Assembly (NCBI RefSeq): GCF_005311025.1
Contig: NZ_CP031747.1
Coordinates: 1,426,001-1,490,000, forward strand
Source: Alcaligenes faecalis
GTDB taxonomy: Bacteria; Pseudomonadota; Gammaproteobacteria; Burkholderiales; Burkholderiaceae_B
Direction: 5' to 3'
Length of the DNA: 64,000 nt
In this document: one piece after another, positions 8,407-18,955 of the stretch
Layout: the number at the start of each line of letters is the position of its first letter
Position numbering within the stretch: the first letter of the stretch is position 1
The notes under the pieces: model-generated
Told to the model about the DNA's origin: nothing
Databases searched by the model: none
The model's input: the letters and a program-made list of their open reading frames with translations, nothing else
Position numbers and translations under genes: made by a program

Positions 8407-8736
8407 ATGAGAACCTATCGCCCCGCCACCATGATGTACTCCGCAATGGCCGCTTTGTTTTTGCTGGCCGCCGCACCTGCAGCACATGCCAACTCGGACG
8501 AAGCTCTCAAGCTGTACAAGTCTTCGTGTATGGTCTGTCATGCATCGGGTATGGCCAATGCCCCTCGTTTGGGTGACAAGGCTCGTTGGGAGCCCCTGAT
8601 CGCCCAAGGCGAAGACGCCTTGATGCAAGTTGTGCTGAACGGCAAGGGCGCCATGCCCCCACGCGGTGCAGCACCTAAAGCAACCGATGAACAATTGCGT
8701 AGCGTTGTGCGCTACATGATTGAAAAAGCCAGCTAA
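8407..8736 (+). CDS. Small periplasmic cytochrome c (c5 type)
   Basis: The 109-residue protein has a signal peptide (cleavage probably after AAHA) and a mature domain of about 84 residues with one haem site, CMVCH, and a C-terminal Met ligand in GAMPPRG. This is the layout of the cytochrome c5 family. The start at 8407 gives a clean signal peptide and follows AAAGGG; an in-frame ATG at 8344 would add an unlikely leader. It probably carries electrons in the periplasm. Its place after nirK suggests it serves nitrite reduction, but this is inferred from context. Confidence 0.85.
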   Translation: MRTYRPATMMYSAMAALFLLAAAPAAHANSDEALKLYKSSCMVCHASGMANAPRLGDKARWEPLIAQGEDALMQVVLNGKGAMPPRGAAPKATDEQLRSVVRYMIEKAS

Positions 8737-8751
8737 GGCGCTGGCTTTTTC
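8722..8751. terminator. Terminator at the end of the cytochrome c gene, usable both ways
   Basis: GAAAAAGCCAGC and GCTGGCTTTTTC form a perfect 12-pair stem with a short loop. The stem includes the stop codon region of the cytochrome gene and ends ten bases from the convergent xthA stop, so it can serve both genes. Confidence 0.85.
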
Positions 8752-8760
8752 AGGCTGGAT

Positions 8761-9555
8761 TTACAGGCTCCAGTCGTAATCAACCGTCAGTGGCGCGTGG
8801 TCGCTGAAACGCTCTTCCTTATAGACCGTTGCGCTGCGCGCCTTGGCAGCAATACCTGGGGTGGCAATTTGATAATCAATGCGCCACCCCACATTTTTGG
8901 CCCAAGCCTGGCCGCGGTTGCTCCACCAGGTGTAGCACTCGTCCGTGGTATCGGGATGCAGGCTGCGGTACACATCCACCCAAGCCAGTTCGCCCAGCAC
9001 TTTGCTCATCCAGGCGCGTTCTTCTGGCAGAAAACCGCTGTTTTTCAGATTGCCTTTCCAGTTCTTCAAATCGGCTTCGTGGTGCGCAATATTCCAGTCA
9101 CCGCAAATAATGAACTCGCGGCCGGTATCGAGGTGTTCCTGCATCAAGCCATTAATCCATTGCTCAAAATGATCCAGAAAGCGGTACTTGGCGGTTTGAC
9201 GCTCGTCGCCCGATGAACCCGAGGGCAGGTAGGCGCTGATCACACTAAGGTCGTTCCAGTCGGCGCGGATAATGCGGCCTTCAGCATCGAACTCTTCGCA
9301 GGCCATGCCTTCGGCCACGCTTTCTGCCTTGTGGTTCAGGTACAGGCCTACACCGCTATAGCCTTTTTTCTGAGCATGGTGGAAATGCCCGTGGTATTGA
9401 CCGGGGTTGGTCAAATCGGGGGTCAGATCAGGCTCGCTGATCTTGATTTCCTGCATGCAGACAATATGAGGTTTCTGGGCTTCCAGCCAGGCGGGCAGGC
9501 CTTTACGAAAGGCGGCCCGAATACCGTTGACGTTTAACGAGGTGACGCGTAACAC
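8761..9555 (-). CDS. xthA: Exodeoxyribonuclease III
   Basis: The 264-residue enzyme is an AP endonuclease and 3'-5' exonuclease of base excision repair. It shows the exonuclease-endonuclease-phosphatase motifs in order: SLNVNGIRAA at 6-15, MQEIK near 35 (metal-binding Glu), GDWNIAH near 150 and the C-terminal SDHAPL with the catalytic Asp-His pair. The start is GTG at 9555, placed by AAGGAG upstream and the family's usual N-terminus. It is transcribed alone and converges on the cytochrome c gene. Confidence 0.95.
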   Translation of the reverse strand: MLRVTSLNVNGIRAAFRKGLPAWLEAQKPHIVCMQEIKISEPDLTPDLTNPGQYHGHFHHAQKKGYSGVGLYLNHKAESVAEGMACEEFDAEGRIIRADWNDLSVISAYLPSGSSGDERQTAKYRFLDHFEQWINGLMQEHLDTGREFIICGDWNIAHHEADLKNWKGNLKNSGFLPEERAWMSKVLGELAWVDVYRSLHPDTTDECYTWWSNRGQAWAKNVGWRIDYQIATPGIAAKARSATVYKEERFSDHAPLTVDYDWSL

Positions 9556-9627
9556 GTGGCAATTCTCCTTATAGCGTCAGCACTTTAACCCGTAACCTGC
9601 CTGGATGTCAGTGGCCGTCAGAGCTTG

Positions 9628-10437
9628 TTACGACGCTGAGCCGAAGCGGTAGCTGGACACGGTCAAGCCACCAAAGGCCTGGGTTTCGTGGTGGAAGCGA
9701 TGCGCTGCGTCGCCACGCGCAGCACCAGCGGCCACCATGAGGGGAACCAGGTGATCTTCGCGGGGATGGGCAATACGTGCGGCCGGGGCCTGTTCCCAGT
9801 CCATCAAGGCCTGACGACGGGCGGCAGGGTCCTCCAGGCTCAGGCTTTGATGCAGCCAGGCATCAAACTGGGCAGAGGGCTGCACACCGCCAGGGCCCAT
9901 ATTGCGCAGGTTGTGATAGCTCAGACCGCTGCCAATAATCAGCACCTCTTCGTCTCGCAAAGGCGCAAGCGCCTCGCCCATGGCGTAGTGCAGGGCCGGG
10001 TCGTAGTTCGCGTGAATGGACAGTTGCACCATAGGCACTTTGGCTTGCGGATAGATCACATAAGCCGGTACGAATGCACCGTGGTCAAAGCCACGCTGCG
10101 AATCCAGATGAGTGGGCAGGCCAGCGCCTTCCAGCAAATTACAGACCTGTTGGGCCAGAGCAGGATCGCCTGGTGCAGGGTAGTGAATCTCGTACGTGTG
10201 GGATGGAAAGCCGTAATAGTCGTACACCATGCTCGGTTGTGCTGCGGCGGCAACCAGCAGATTGGCTTGTTGAGCTTCCCAGTGGGCGGAGACCATCAAG
10301 ATCGCTTTGGGTGTGCGCCCCAATTGGCGTGGAATATCCTGCAAGGCAGCACGCAGCGGGGCGTACATGGTTTGCGCTTCAGGCATCCAGGGCCAGGGTC
10401 CGCCACCATGCGAGATGAAGTAGGTGGGCATTGTCAT
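9628..10437 (-). CDS. DODA-type extradiol ring-cleavage dioxygenase (YgiD-like)
   Basis: The 269-residue protein belongs to the class III extradiol dioxygenase family that includes plant 4,5-DOPA dioxygenase and E. coli YgiD. Conserved features are ISHGGGP (N-terminal metal His), SAHWE, RGFDHGAFVP (second and third ligands) and GSGLSYHN. These proteins bind Zn or Fe and open catechol-type rings. The natural substrate of the bacterial members is usually unknown and is so here. The ATG at 10437 follows GGAGATC. It is the second gene after doxX, with a strong hairpin between them. Confidence 0.88.
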   Translation of the reverse strand: MTMPTYFISHGGGPWPWMPEAQTMYAPLRAALQDIPRQLGRTPKAILMVSAHWEAQQANLLVAAAAQPSMVYDYYGFPSHTYEIHYPAPGDPALAQQVCNLLEGAGLPTHLDSQRGFDHGAFVPAYVIYPQAKVPMVQLSIHANYDPALHYAMGEALAPLRDEEVLIIGSGLSYHNLRNMGPGGVQPSAQFDAWLHQSLSLEDPAARRQALMDWEQAPAARIAHPREDHLVPLMVAAGAARGDAAHRFHHETQAFGGLTVSSYRFGSAS

Positions 10438-10449
10438 GATGATCTCCTG

Positions 10450-10473
10450 CCCCTGCCCTGATAGGGGCAGGGG
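10450..10473 (-). other. Intercistronic GC hairpin between doxX and the dioxygenase gene
   Basis: CCCCTGCCCT pairs with GGGGCAGGGG around a GATA/TATC tetraloop (nine Watson-Crick pairs plus one wobble). It sits immediately 5' of the dioxygenase Shine-Dalgarno. It could shield the mRNA from nucleases or damp translation of the second gene. Confidence 0.6.
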
Positions 10474-10493
10474 ATAAGGGGTTGGTTAAGGCG

Positions 10494-10895
10494 TCAGGCT
10501 TTGCCGCGGCCTGCGTCAATACTCCATGGGCCTGGGCCGGCAAAGGCCAGGTACAGGAAGGCAAAGCAGAACAGAACTGCCGCCTCACCGCCATTGAGGA
10601 TAGGGGTTGCGAAGGTGCTGCCGCTGGCGTGGCCAATAAAGTAGGCGAAAGCGCACAGGCCCGAAGCGATAAAGGCCGCAAAACGAGAGAACAGACCAAT
10701 CACCAGCAAGACACCCAGAACCAGTTCCAGAATGCCCGCAATGCCGTAAATGGAGCTGATTTGCAGGTTGGCAAACATGTCTACTTTGGGGAAACCCAGG
10801 ATCTTGGCAGTACCGTGTGTCAGCAGGAGATAGCCTGTAACGATGCGCAGCAGGCTAAGGATGCGAGGAGTCCAGCTAGAGGTAAGGGCGCTCAT
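10494..10895 (-). CDS. DoxX-family membrane protein
   Basis: The 133-residue protein has four predicted membrane helices and the DoxX signature: ILSLLRIVTGYLLLTHGTAK near the N-terminus and GILELVLGVLLVIGLFSR in the second helix. DoxX proteins are small quinone-associated or redox-linked membrane proteins of mostly unproved role. The start follows AAAGGAAC. Its downstream partner is a ring-cleavage dioxygenase and the divergent neighbour is a LysR regulator, so the three probably act together on an aromatic or quinone-like compound; that is inferred from layout. Confidence 0.85.
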   Translation of the reverse strand: MSALTSSWTPRILSLLRIVTGYLLLTHGTAKILGFPKVDMFANLQISSIYGIAGILELVLGVLLVIGLFSRFAAFIASGLCAFAYFIGHASGSTFATPILNGGEAAVLFCFAFLYLAFAGPGPWSIDAGRGKA

Positions 10896-11059
10896 GTATG
10901 TTCCTTTGGAAAGTTGACAGTATCGGTAAACGAAGCACTGGCCCGGCGTAGTGACAAAAGCTCTGTGTCAGGCATGACGTGATGACATCCTGGTGCTGGT
11001 CCCGCCCATTCAAGGCCCAGACAGGCACCGGGTTAGCGCTCGTTCAAGATTAATCAATT

Positions 11060-11094
11060 ACTATCAGGAAATAAACAGGCCTATTTTCATTAGT
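11060..11094. promoter_or_regulatory. Candidate LysR operator in the doxX-lysR gap
   Basis: ACTA-N5-AAATA and TATTT-N4-TAGT form an interrupted inverted repeat about 20-55 bases before the lysR start. A LysR regulator usually binds such AT-rich dyads beside its own gene and controls the divergent unit. The match is imperfect in spacing. Confidence 0.35.
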
Positions 11095-11114
11095 TACTTT
11101 CTTATTAGGAAAGC

Positions 11115-12005
11115 ATGGATACGATTCAGAGTTTGCGGGTGTTCCGGGAAATCGTCGCAGCGGGCAGCTTTGCAGCGGCGGCGCAACGCTTGGATATGTC
11201 TGCGCCCATGGTCAGCAAGCACTTGGCCAATCTGGAAAAACAGCTGGGCGCCCGCTTGCTCCATCGCAGCAGCCGTCGTTTGAGCCTGACGGAGTTGGGG
11301 CAAACCTACTTTGATTATTGCTTGCAGGCACTCGATACTCTGGAGCGCGGACAGCAGGCATTGTCGGGTTCTGAGCATCAGCCCCAAGGTGTGTTGAGGG
11401 TGACGGCCCCGGTGTGGTTTGCAAACCGCAAAGTGGCGCAGCTGTTGCAGGATTACCAAACACGCTTTCCGGAAGTGACTCTGGACATGAGCCTGAGCAA
11501 TCATAAAGTGGATTTGGTGGCGGAAGGTTTTGATCTGGCCTTGCGGGTGATGCGCGAGCCTGCGCCGCATCAGATTGCACGTCTTATTTGCCCCACGCCC
11601 TTTCATCTGGTGGCCAGCCCGGAGTTTGTGGCCCAGCACGGCATGCCGCGTAACTGTGCGGAGGTGATGCGTCTGCCGGCTATCAGCCCCAGTTATTTAC
11701 AGCAGCCCAGTTTTGAATTTTTGGGGCCGGACGGGCCGGAGTCCTTGCGCCTGAATCCTTTCATGCGTTCGGATAACACCAATCTGACTTATTACAGTGC
11801 GTTGGGTGGAGCAGGGCTGGCCTATTTGCCGGAGTGGCTGGTGATGGATGATCTGGAGAATGGTCGGCTGGTTCGCCTGTTGCCTGATTACACCGAAGAG
11901 CTGCAGCAGCTGCATGCCGTTTATGCCAGCCGTCGCTATTTGACACCTAAAGTGCGCAGTTTTATCGACTTCTTGCTGGAAGAACTGGCCGAACCTGCCA
12001 AGTGA
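11115..12005 (+). CDS. LysR-family transcriptional regulator
   Basis: The 296-residue protein has an N-terminal winged helix-turn-helix (about 1-60: [45 protein letters not shown]) and a C-terminal two-lobed effector domain starting near [11 protein letters not shown]. It is most like the CrgA/DsdC-like branch seen in many copies in betaproteobacteria. The effector cannot be read from sequence. It is divergent from doxX and the dioxygenase gene, the usual arrangement of a LysR protein with its target unit. Confidence 0.9.
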   Translation: MDTIQSLRVFREIVAAGSFAAAAQRLDMSAPMVSKHLANLEKQLGARLLHRSSRRLSLTELGQTYFDYCLQALDTLERGQQALSGSEHQPQGVLRVTAPVWFANRKVAQLLQDYQTRFPEVTLDMSLSNHKVDLVAEGFDLALRVMREPAPHQIARLICPTPFHLVASPEFVAQHGMPRNCAEVMRLPAISPSYLQQPSFEFLGPDGPESLRLNPFMRSDNTNLTYYSALGGAGLAYLPEWLVMDDLENGRLVRLLPDYTEELQQLHAVYASRRYLTPKVRSFIDFLLEELAEPAK

Positions 12006-12058
12006 TGGCTCACATCACGCTAAAATGCCTTTCGTCTCTATCTTTTTCATACTCTGTC

Positions 12059-12733
12059 ATGTCGGCTAATAACGATAATCGTCGCAATTTTGTGCGCTTT
12101 TCCCTGGAACAGGGAGTGCTGCGCTTTGGGGAATTCAAGGTCAAGTCTGGCCGTTTGAGTCCTTACTTCTTCAATGCCGGCCTGTTCAATACGGGACGTA
12201 GTGTGGGTCAGCTGGCCCGTTTCTATGCTCAGGCTTTGCTGGATTCGGGCGTGTCTTTTGACATGCTGTTTGGTCCCGCCTACAAGGGGATCCCTCTGGC
12301 TGCCGCAACCTCGATTGCCTTGGCCGAGCACCCACAAATCGGTGAGCGTGATGTGCCTTTTGCTTTCAACCGCAAGGAAGCCAAAGACCACGGCGAAGGC
12401 GGCACCCTGGTGGGCGCTCCTTTGCAAGGCAAGGTCGTGATTATTGATGACGTGATCACAGCGGGTACGTCCGTGCGTGAATCCATGCAGATCATCAAGG
12501 CCGCAGGTGCAGAACCTGCCGCGGTGCTGATTGCTCTGGATCGCATGGAGCGCGCCGGTAACGATCAGGAACTGTCCGCGCATTCTGCAGTGCAGGAAGT
12601 GGAACAGACTTACGGTATTCCTGTGATCAGCATTGCCTCTTTGGCTGACATCATGGCGGTGCTGGCGGACGATACCACCTTGGCGGCTCATGCTCCTCAA
12701 GTGAAAGCCTACCGCGACCGCTACGGTGTCTGA
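12059..12733 (+). CDS. pyrE: Orotate phosphoribosyltransferase
   Basis: The 224-residue enzyme joins orotate and PRPP to give OMP in pyrimidine synthesis. Visible are [16 protein letters not shown] (substrate site), [24 protein letters not shown] (the flexible catalytic loop with Lys and His) and the PRPP-binding motif [13 protein letters not shown]. The start at MSANND (12059) is chosen because the family begins a few residues before [14 protein letters not shown]. The in-frame start at 12002 would run into the lysR stop and add 19 unsupported residues. It ends at a shared terminator with the convergent gatB. Confidence 0.95.
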   Translation: MSANNDNRRNFVRFSLEQGVLRFGEFKVKSGRLSPYFFNAGLFNTGRSVGQLARFYAQALLDSGVSFDMLFGPAYKGIPLAAATSIALAEHPQIGERDVPFAFNRKEAKDHGEGGTLVGAPLQGKVVIIDDVITAGTSVRESMQIIKAAGAEPAAVLIALDRMERAGNDQELSAHSAVQEVEQTYGIPVISIASLADIMAVLADDTTLAAHAPQVKAYRDRYGV

Positions 12734-12766
12734 TCATCTGCGTTTGTTAAGCAGAGTTCAGCAGTA

Positions 12767-12798
12767 AAAAAACACCAGGCCTTGGCCTGGTGTTTTTG
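12767..12798. terminator. Bidirectional terminator between pyrE and gatB
   Basis: AAAACACCAGG and CCTGGTGTTTT form a perfect stem around CCTTGG, flanked by A-run and T-run, between converging genes. Confidence 0.92.
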
Positions 12799-12823
12799 TA
12801 TCCGTTAAGCGTAGAGTCCGGAC

Positions 12824-14281
12824 TTAGGCGTCCAGCTTTTGCTTGAGCATTTCGTTGATCTGCTGCGGATTGGCCTTGCCCTTGGCAACCTTCATCACCT
12901 GACCGACCAAGGCGTTGAAGGCTTTTGGCTTGCCGGCACGGTGCTGCTCGACGATGCTGGGGTTGGCGGCCAGTACTTCGTCCACCATGGCCTCAATGGC
13001 ACCTACGTCATTGATCTGCTTCAAGCCACGGGCGTCGATAATGGCGTCCACATCGCCATTGAGCTCGCCGTCCCACTGCGCCGCGAACACGTCACGGGCA
13101 ATCTTGTTGGAGATGGTGCCGTCAGCAATACGGGCAATCAGCTGAGCCAATTGTGCTGGGCTGACTTTGGACTGCTCAATGTTCAGCTCTTCACGGTTCA
13201 AGGCAGCCGACAGTTCGCCCAGAATCCAGTTGGCGGCTAGCTTCGCGTTAGCCTTGGAGCCCGCCTGCAAGATGGCTTCGAAGAAGTCAGCCGTTGCACG
13301 ATCTACCGTCAGTTGCGAGGCATCGTAACGGCTCAGTTCAAACTCTTGCTCGAAGCGAGCCAGTTTCTGGGCGGGCAGTTCAGGCATGTCCTGACGAACC
13401 TGTTCGATCCACTCTTCACTGATAAACAGAGGTGGCAGGTCAGGATCGGGGAAGTAGCGGTAATCGTGTGCATCTTCCTTGCTGCGCATGCTGCGGGTCT
13501 CGTCACGGTCCGAGTCGTACAGGCGCGTTTCCTGGATGACTTTGCCACCGTCTTCGATCAGCTCGATCTGGCGGCGTGCTTCGTATTGAATGGCACGTTC
13601 CAGGAAGCGGAAGGAGTTGATGTTCTTCAGTTCGCAGCGAGTGCCAAATTCTTTCTGGCCTTTGGGGCGTACCGATACGTTGGCATCCACACGGAAAGAG
13701 CCTTCCTGCATATTGCCGTCGCAAATGCCCAGCCAGACTACCAGGCTGTGCAGGGCGCGTGCATAGCCCACGGCTTCAGCTGCCGAGCGCATTTCAGGTT
13801 CGGACACGATTTCCAGCAGCGGAGTGCCTGCGCGGTTCAAGTCGATCCCGGTGCTGGACTCGCCGTAAGGACCACGGAAGTTTTCATGCAGGGATTTACC
13901 GGCATCTTCTTCCAAGTGGGCGCGAGTCAGATTGATGGTTTTTTCTTCACCGTCCAGCATGAAGCTGACCGTACCGCCGCTGACGACAGGAATTTCCATC
14001 TGGCTGATCTGGTAGTTCTTGGGCAGATCCGGGTAGAAGTAGTTCTTGCGCTCGAACACGGAGCGCGGCGCAATGTGGCCGCCTACGGCCAGACCCAGGC
14101 GAATTGCCCGTTCGGCAGCGCCACGGTTAAAGACAGGCAGAGCGCCGGGCAAGGCCATATCGACTTCGTTGGCTTGCGTGTTGGGCAAGGCGCCAAAGCG
14201 AGTGCTGCTGCTGGAGAAGATTTTGGATTCGGTCGAGAGCTGGGTATGAGTTTCCAGCCCGATCACAATTTCCCATTCCAT
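12824..14281 (-). CDS. gatB: Aspartyl/glutamyl-tRNA amidotransferase subunit B
   Basis: The 485-residue subunit forms part of GatCAB, which turns Glu-tRNA(Gln) into Gln-tRNA(Gln) (and Asp-tRNA(Asn) into Asn-tRNA(Asn)). Signs are [12 protein letters not shown] at the N-terminus, SKIFSSS, the [14 protein letters not shown] segment, [11 protein letters not shown] and a C-terminal helical YqeY-like tail (about 335-485) that grips tRNA. The start ATG overlaps the gatA stop (TAATG), so translation is coupled. It is the last gene of gatC-gatA-gatB. Confidence 0.97.
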   Translation of the reverse strand: MEWEIVIGLETHTQLSTESKIFSSSSTRFGALPNTQANEVDMALPGALPVFNRGAAERAIRLGLAVGGHIAPRSVFERKNYFYPDLPKNYQISQMEIPVVSGGTVSFMLDGEEKTINLTRAHLEEDAGKSLHENFRGPYGESSTGIDLNRAGTPLLEIVSEPEMRSAAEAVGYARALHSLVVWLGICDGNMQEGSFRVDANVSVRPKGQKEFGTRCELKNINSFRFLERAIQYEARRQIELIEDGGKVIQETRLYDSDRDETRSMRSKEDAHDYRYFPDPDLPPLFISEEWIEQVRQDMPELPAQKLARFEQEFELSRYDASQLTVDRATADFFEAILQAGSKANAKLAANWILGELSAALNREELNIEQSKVSPAQLAQLIARIADGTISNKIARDVFAAQWDGELNGDVDAIIDARGLKQINDVGAIEAMVDEVLAANPSIVEQHRAGKPKAFNALVGQVMKVAKGKANPQQINEMLKQKLDA

Positions 14282-15801
14282 TATTGTTGTCCTGGTTGAC
14301 GTTGATGCCAGTCGGTGACTTGCTGGAAGCGGTCGGCAAAGGCCAGCAACTGGCCTTCACGGAAGTAGTTGCCAATGATTTGCAGGCCGATGGGCAGGGG
14401 GCGCTCATCCTTGCTGAATCCGCAAGGAATGGACATGGCGGGCAGGCCGGCCAGGCTCACGCCCAGTGTGTAGACGTCGCCCAGCCAATCGGTGGTGGGA
14501 TCCTCGATGGTGGCACCCAGCTTGCGGCCCAGAGCCGGTGTGACGGGGCCCAGGATCAGGTCGCACTGTTCAAAGACTTTCTGGAAGTCGTCCACAATCA
14601 TGCGGCGCACGCGTTGGGCTTGCAGATAGTAGGCGTCGTAGTAGCCATGCGAGAGCACATAAGTGCCGACCAGGATGCGGCGTACCACTTCAGGGCCAAA
14701 GCCTTCCGAGCGCGAGCGCGAAATCATGCTGTTCAGATCGGTGTACTGGCTGGCGCGGTGGCCAAAGCGTACGCCGTCAAAGCGCGACAGGTTGGTGGAG
14801 GCCTCAGCGGGGCTGATGACGTAGTAAGTCGGGACAGACAGCTCTGTCAGGGGCAGTTGCACGGTGACGCGCTCTGCACCCAGGCTTTCGTAGGTTTTCA
14901 GGGCGGCTTCAATGGCGTCGGCAACGACCGGGTCCAGGCCGGGGCCAAAGAACTGGGCGGGCACACCAATACGCAGGCCTTTCAGTGGCTGGCTGCCTTG
15001 GGCTTCTTGTTGAGCCTGTTGCTGTTCAAATTGCTGACGAATGCGCGCGCCGTTATTGGGCTGATCGTCGCAAAATTCCAGGCTGGTGGCGTCTTGCGGG
15101 TCGAAACCACACATGTTCTCCAGCAAGTCCAGCAAGTCGCGTGCATTGCGGGCGATAGGGCCGGCCTGATCCAGGCTGGAGCCGTAGGCAATAATGCCGA
15201 AGCGGGAAATCGTGCCGTAGGTGGGCTTGATGCCGCTGACACCACACAGGGCGGCAGGCTGGCGAATCGAACCACCGGTATCGGTTGCAGTCGCACCCGC
15301 TACCAGGCCAGCAGCGACAGCGGCGGCAGAACCACCCGAGGAGCCACCGGGCACCATGGAGTGATCCCAAGGGTTGCGCACGGGGCCAAACACCGAGCTT
15401 TCGTTGCGCGAGCCCATGGCGAACTCGTCACAGTTCAACTTGCCCAGCGAGACAGCACCGGCTGCCTGCAGCTTGGTCACGACCGTGGCGTCAAAGGGGC
15501 TGACGTAGCCTTCCAGCATTTTGCTGCAGGCGGTGGTCTGCCAATCCTTGGTGACAAACAAATCTTTGTGGGCGATAGGGATGCCGGTCAGTGGACCGGC
15601 CTTGCCTTGAGCAATCAGGGCGTCAGCAGCATCGGCCTGGGCCAGGGTCAGGGCAGCGTCCTGCTGCACGAAGGCATTGAGCTCTTTTTGACGGGCGCTG
15701 TTGTCCAGGGCTTGCTGGGCCAGCTCGCGGGCACTGACGGTTTTGTTTTGCAGAGCTTGGCGCAGCGCTGCAATAGTCGCGAATTCAGGGGTAAAAGACA
15801 T
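14281..15801 (-). CDS. gatA: Aspartyl/glutamyl-tRNA amidotransferase subunit A
   Basis: The 506-residue amidase-signature subunit frees ammonia from glutamine. The catalytic Lys is in IPIAHKDLF, and the Ser-cisSer pair is in the [14 protein letters not shown] signature and the following [11 protein letters not shown]. It sits nine bases after gatC and overlaps gatB by one base. Its presence means that at least one of tRNA-Gln or tRNA-Asn is charged indirectly in this organism. Confidence 0.97.
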   Translation of the reverse strand: MSFTPEFATIAALRQALQNKTVSARELAQQALDNSARQKELNAFVQQDAALTLAQADAADALIAQGKAGPLTGIPIAHKDLFVTKDWQTTACSKMLEGYVSPFDATVVTKLQAAGAVSLGKLNCDEFAMGSRNESSVFGPVRNPWDHSMVPGGSSGGSAAAVAAGLVAGATATDTGGSIRQPAALCGVSGIKPTYGTISRFGIIAYGSSLDQAGPIARNARDLLDLLENMCGFDPQDATSLEFCDDQPNNGARIRQQFEQQQAQQEAQGSQPLKGLRIGVPAQFFGPGLDPVVADAIEAALKTYESLGAERVTVQLPLTELSVPTYYVISPAEASTNLSRFDGVRFGHRASQYTDLNSMISRSRSEGFGPEVVRRILVGTYVLSHGYYDAYYLQAQRVRRMIVDDFQKVFEQCDLILGPVTPALGRKLGATIEDPTTDWLGDVYTLGVSLAGLPAMSIPCGFSKDERPLPIGLQIIGNYFREGQLLAFADRFQQVTDWHQRQPGQQ

Positions 15802-15810
15802 GGTTTTGCT

Positions 15811-16119
15811 TTATTCGATGACCGTGGGCACCAGAAACAGGCCATCCTGCTCGGCGGGGGCGTTGCGCATCATGGCCTGACGGCTTTCTACCGTTCCGGA
15901 AGGCAGGGCCTTGTCCTCGCGCAGACGCAGACTGATCTGCTGGCGGGCGGACAAAGGGTGGGCCATGGGCTCAACGCCTTGAGTATCAACGGTTTGCAAG
16001 GTCTGGATCAGGCCCAGGATGCGCGTCAAATCGTGCTCGACCTGGGAGGCTTGTTCAGCAGAAAGATCAAGGCGCGCCAGTTGCGCTATACGGGCAACAT
16101 CCTGTTCAGTGATAGACAT
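15811..16119 (-). CDS. gatC: Aspartyl/glutamyl-tRNA amidotransferase subunit C
   Basis: The 102-residue small subunit wraps around GatA and links it to GatB. The family pattern is seen: VARIAQLARLDLS at 8-20, the ILGLIQTLQTVDTQGVEPM stretch, and a C-terminus ending DGLFLVPTVIE. It is first in the gat operon and divergent from mreB across a 270-bp gap. Confidence 0.95.
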   Translation of the reverse strand: MSITEQDVARIAQLARLDLSAEQASQVEHDLTRILGLIQTLQTVDTQGVEPMAHPLSARQQISLRLREDKALPSGTVESRQAMMRNAPAEQDGLFLVPTVIE

Positions 16120-16216
16120 GTGGGTGGGTACTGGAAAATGAGTAATAAAAAAAAGCGGAAATCCGTCAGTTAGGGACAGTTTGGCACTTTTACAGCAAAT
16201 GCGGGGGTTACAGAAC

Positions 16217-16245
16217 TTAACTGACCATTAAAACAGTCCTAATGT
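16217..16245 (+). promoter_or_regulatory. Candidate sigma-70 promoter of the mreB operon
   Basis: TTAACT and TAATGT are separated by 17 bases in the AT-rich middle of the gatC-mreB gap. The match is fair, not perfect. The resulting mreB leader would be about 140 bases. Confidence 0.45.
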
Positions 16246-16269
16246 AGAGCAATTATAAGTTATCATTGA

Positions 16270-17433
<1,164 letters not shown>

Positions 17434-17494
17434 TCTTTGCTTGGCCTTCACGGCAGTGTCTGCCTGTGGGGGCAAGCGATCGAGTGCTTGAGTA

Positions 17495-18376
17495 ATGCGA
17501 GAACAAGGCTCCATCCGGCTATTTAGGCGCGGCTCATCAGCTGAGCTGCGTCTGGCCGCTCTTTTGGTGCTGGCTGTGGGCTTGTTGATTACTGACGCTC
17601 GTTATGCTGTGCTCGAACCCGTGCGGCAGGCCGTGGCCACTGTGCTGTATCCCTTTCAGCGTGTCATGCTGGCCCCTCGTGATCTGGTTACTTATTTCAG
17701 CAGCTGGACCGACGCGGCCTCCACCGCCCGTTCCGAAAAAGAAGCCTTGCAACGCCAGCGTATCGAGCTGGCTCAGTTGTCTACCCATGCCGCCCAGCTG
17801 TCTGCTGAGAACGAGCAACTGCGCCGTTTGCTGCAAGTGGCCGATACGGTTACCCAACCGTCTGTCGCGGTAGAGGTTCTGTACGAACCGCCTAATGGGT
17901 ACGCCCGTCACCTGATCTTCAATAAAGGCTCGGCCAGCGGCATTCGACCCGGTATGCCGGTTATTGACGAAGGCGGCGTGGTTGGCCAGGTGGTGCGTGT
18001 CACGCGCTTTACCTCGGAAGCTGCACTGATCACGGACGATAAAGTCTCGGTGCCGGTACAGGTGTTGCGCAATGGTCTGCGTTTGATTGCCTTCGGTGGC
18101 AACCCCGGTGGCAAAGTGGAAGTGCGTTTTCTGACGGCTGATGTGGATCTGGAGCCGAACGATACCTTGATCACCAGCGGTATAGGGGGCTTGTTCCCTG
18201 CCGGGCTGCCGGTGGGCATGGTCAGCAGTATCGAGCGCGATGATGCGTCCGGTTTTGCGCTGGCCTTGGTGACGCCTTTGTCGCACCCCGAGCGTTATCG
18301 CCATTTTCTGATTTTGCTAGTGCCCGAGAGCGAGCGCCCTCTTGAACAGGACGATGCCAATGATGCGACGCGCTGA
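17495..18376 (+). CDS. mreC: Rod-shape-determining protein MreC
   Basis: The 293-residue bitopic membrane protein has a short cytoplasmic tail, one helix (about 20-36), a periplasmic coiled coil (about 75-115, rich in Glu/Gln and Leu) and a beta-rich domain with GSASGIRPGMPVIDEGGVVGQV, LITDDKVSVPVQ and SGIGGLFPAGLPVG. It activates PBP2/RodA in the elongasome. Its end overlaps the start of mreD. Confidence 0.95.
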   Translation: MREQGSIRLFRRGSSAELRLAALLVLAVGLLITDARYAVLEPVRQAVATVLYPFQRVMLAPRDLVTYFSSWTDAASTARSEKEALQRQRIELAQLSTHAAQLSAENEQLRRLLQVADTVTQPSVAVEVLYEPPNGYARHLIFNKGSASGIRPGMPVIDEGGVVGQVVRVTRFTSEAALITDDKVSVPVQVLRNGLRLIAFGGNPGGKVEVRFLTADVDLEPNDTLITSGIGGLFPAGLPVGMVSSIERDDASGFALALVTPLSHPERYRHFLILLVPESERPLEQDDANDATR

Positions 18377-18941
18377 GTCCTCGGACACCTCTGGCCGTAA
18401 AACCCGGTCCTCATCCTTGAGTAGTTTGCAGCCTATTGATAGCAGCCCGTTTTCGCGCGCTTCCAGCCCCTGGTTGGTGTGGGGCTCGATTCTGCTGATG
18501 TGGCTGGTTTCCATGCTGCCCTGGCGCCTGCTGCCCTTTGCGCCCGATCTGTTGATGCTGGTGCTGGCCTTCTGGGCCGTACACGAGCCGCGCCGTGTTC
18601 CCATGTCACTGGCATTTATTGTGGGCATTCTGGTGGATGTGCACGATGGCAGTCTGCTGGGCGAGCATGCCCTAGCTTATATTCTGGTCGTGTACGGCGC
18701 ATTGCTGCTGCGCAAGCGCATCCTGAACTTTGGCATGTGGACTCACTTCTTGCACATGGCAGTTGTCATGCTGCTGGCCCAGTTGATTGTGCGGGTTCTG
18801 CACGCCTGGCTGGTAGGGGAGTGGTCTGGCTGGGAGTGGGCCGGAGGCGCCTTGTTGACCGCCGCCCTGTGGCCGCTGGCCGATAGTGTGCTGTTCTTGC
18901 CGCAGCGACGTCTGGACGAGTCCGACTCCGGTTCGTCCTGA
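18360..18941 (+). CDS. mreD: Rod-shape-determining protein MreD
   Basis: This integral membrane protein (193 residues from the chosen start) has about five helices after a Ser/Arg-rich cytoplasmic leader, with the typical SMLPWRLLPFAPDLLMLVL and VGILVDVHDGSLLGEHALAY. ATGs lie close together at 18354, 18360 and 18363; 18360 is preferred for its distance from CAGGA. It overlaps the mreC end by 17 bases, which suggests coupling. It works with MreC in the elongasome; the N-terminal leader is somewhat longer than usual. Confidence 0.88.
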   Translation: MMRRAESSDTSGRKTRSSSLSSLQPIDSSPFSRASSPWLVWGSILLMWLVSMLPWRLLPFAPDLLMLVLAFWAVHEPRRVPMSLAFIVGILVDVHDGSLLGEHALAYILVVYGALLLRKRILNFGMWTHFLHMAVVMLLAQLIVRVLHAWLVGEWSGWEWAGGALLTAALWPLADSVLFLPQRRLDESDSGSS

Positions 18942-18955
18942 CGGGTAGGGCGGAC

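Noticed and set aside
14284-16173. 629-codon open frame antisense to gatA/gatC
   Set aside because: It lies opposite two clearly conserved genes, has low-complexity Gly/Gln/Val-rich content and no family resemblance; it is a by-product of codon use.
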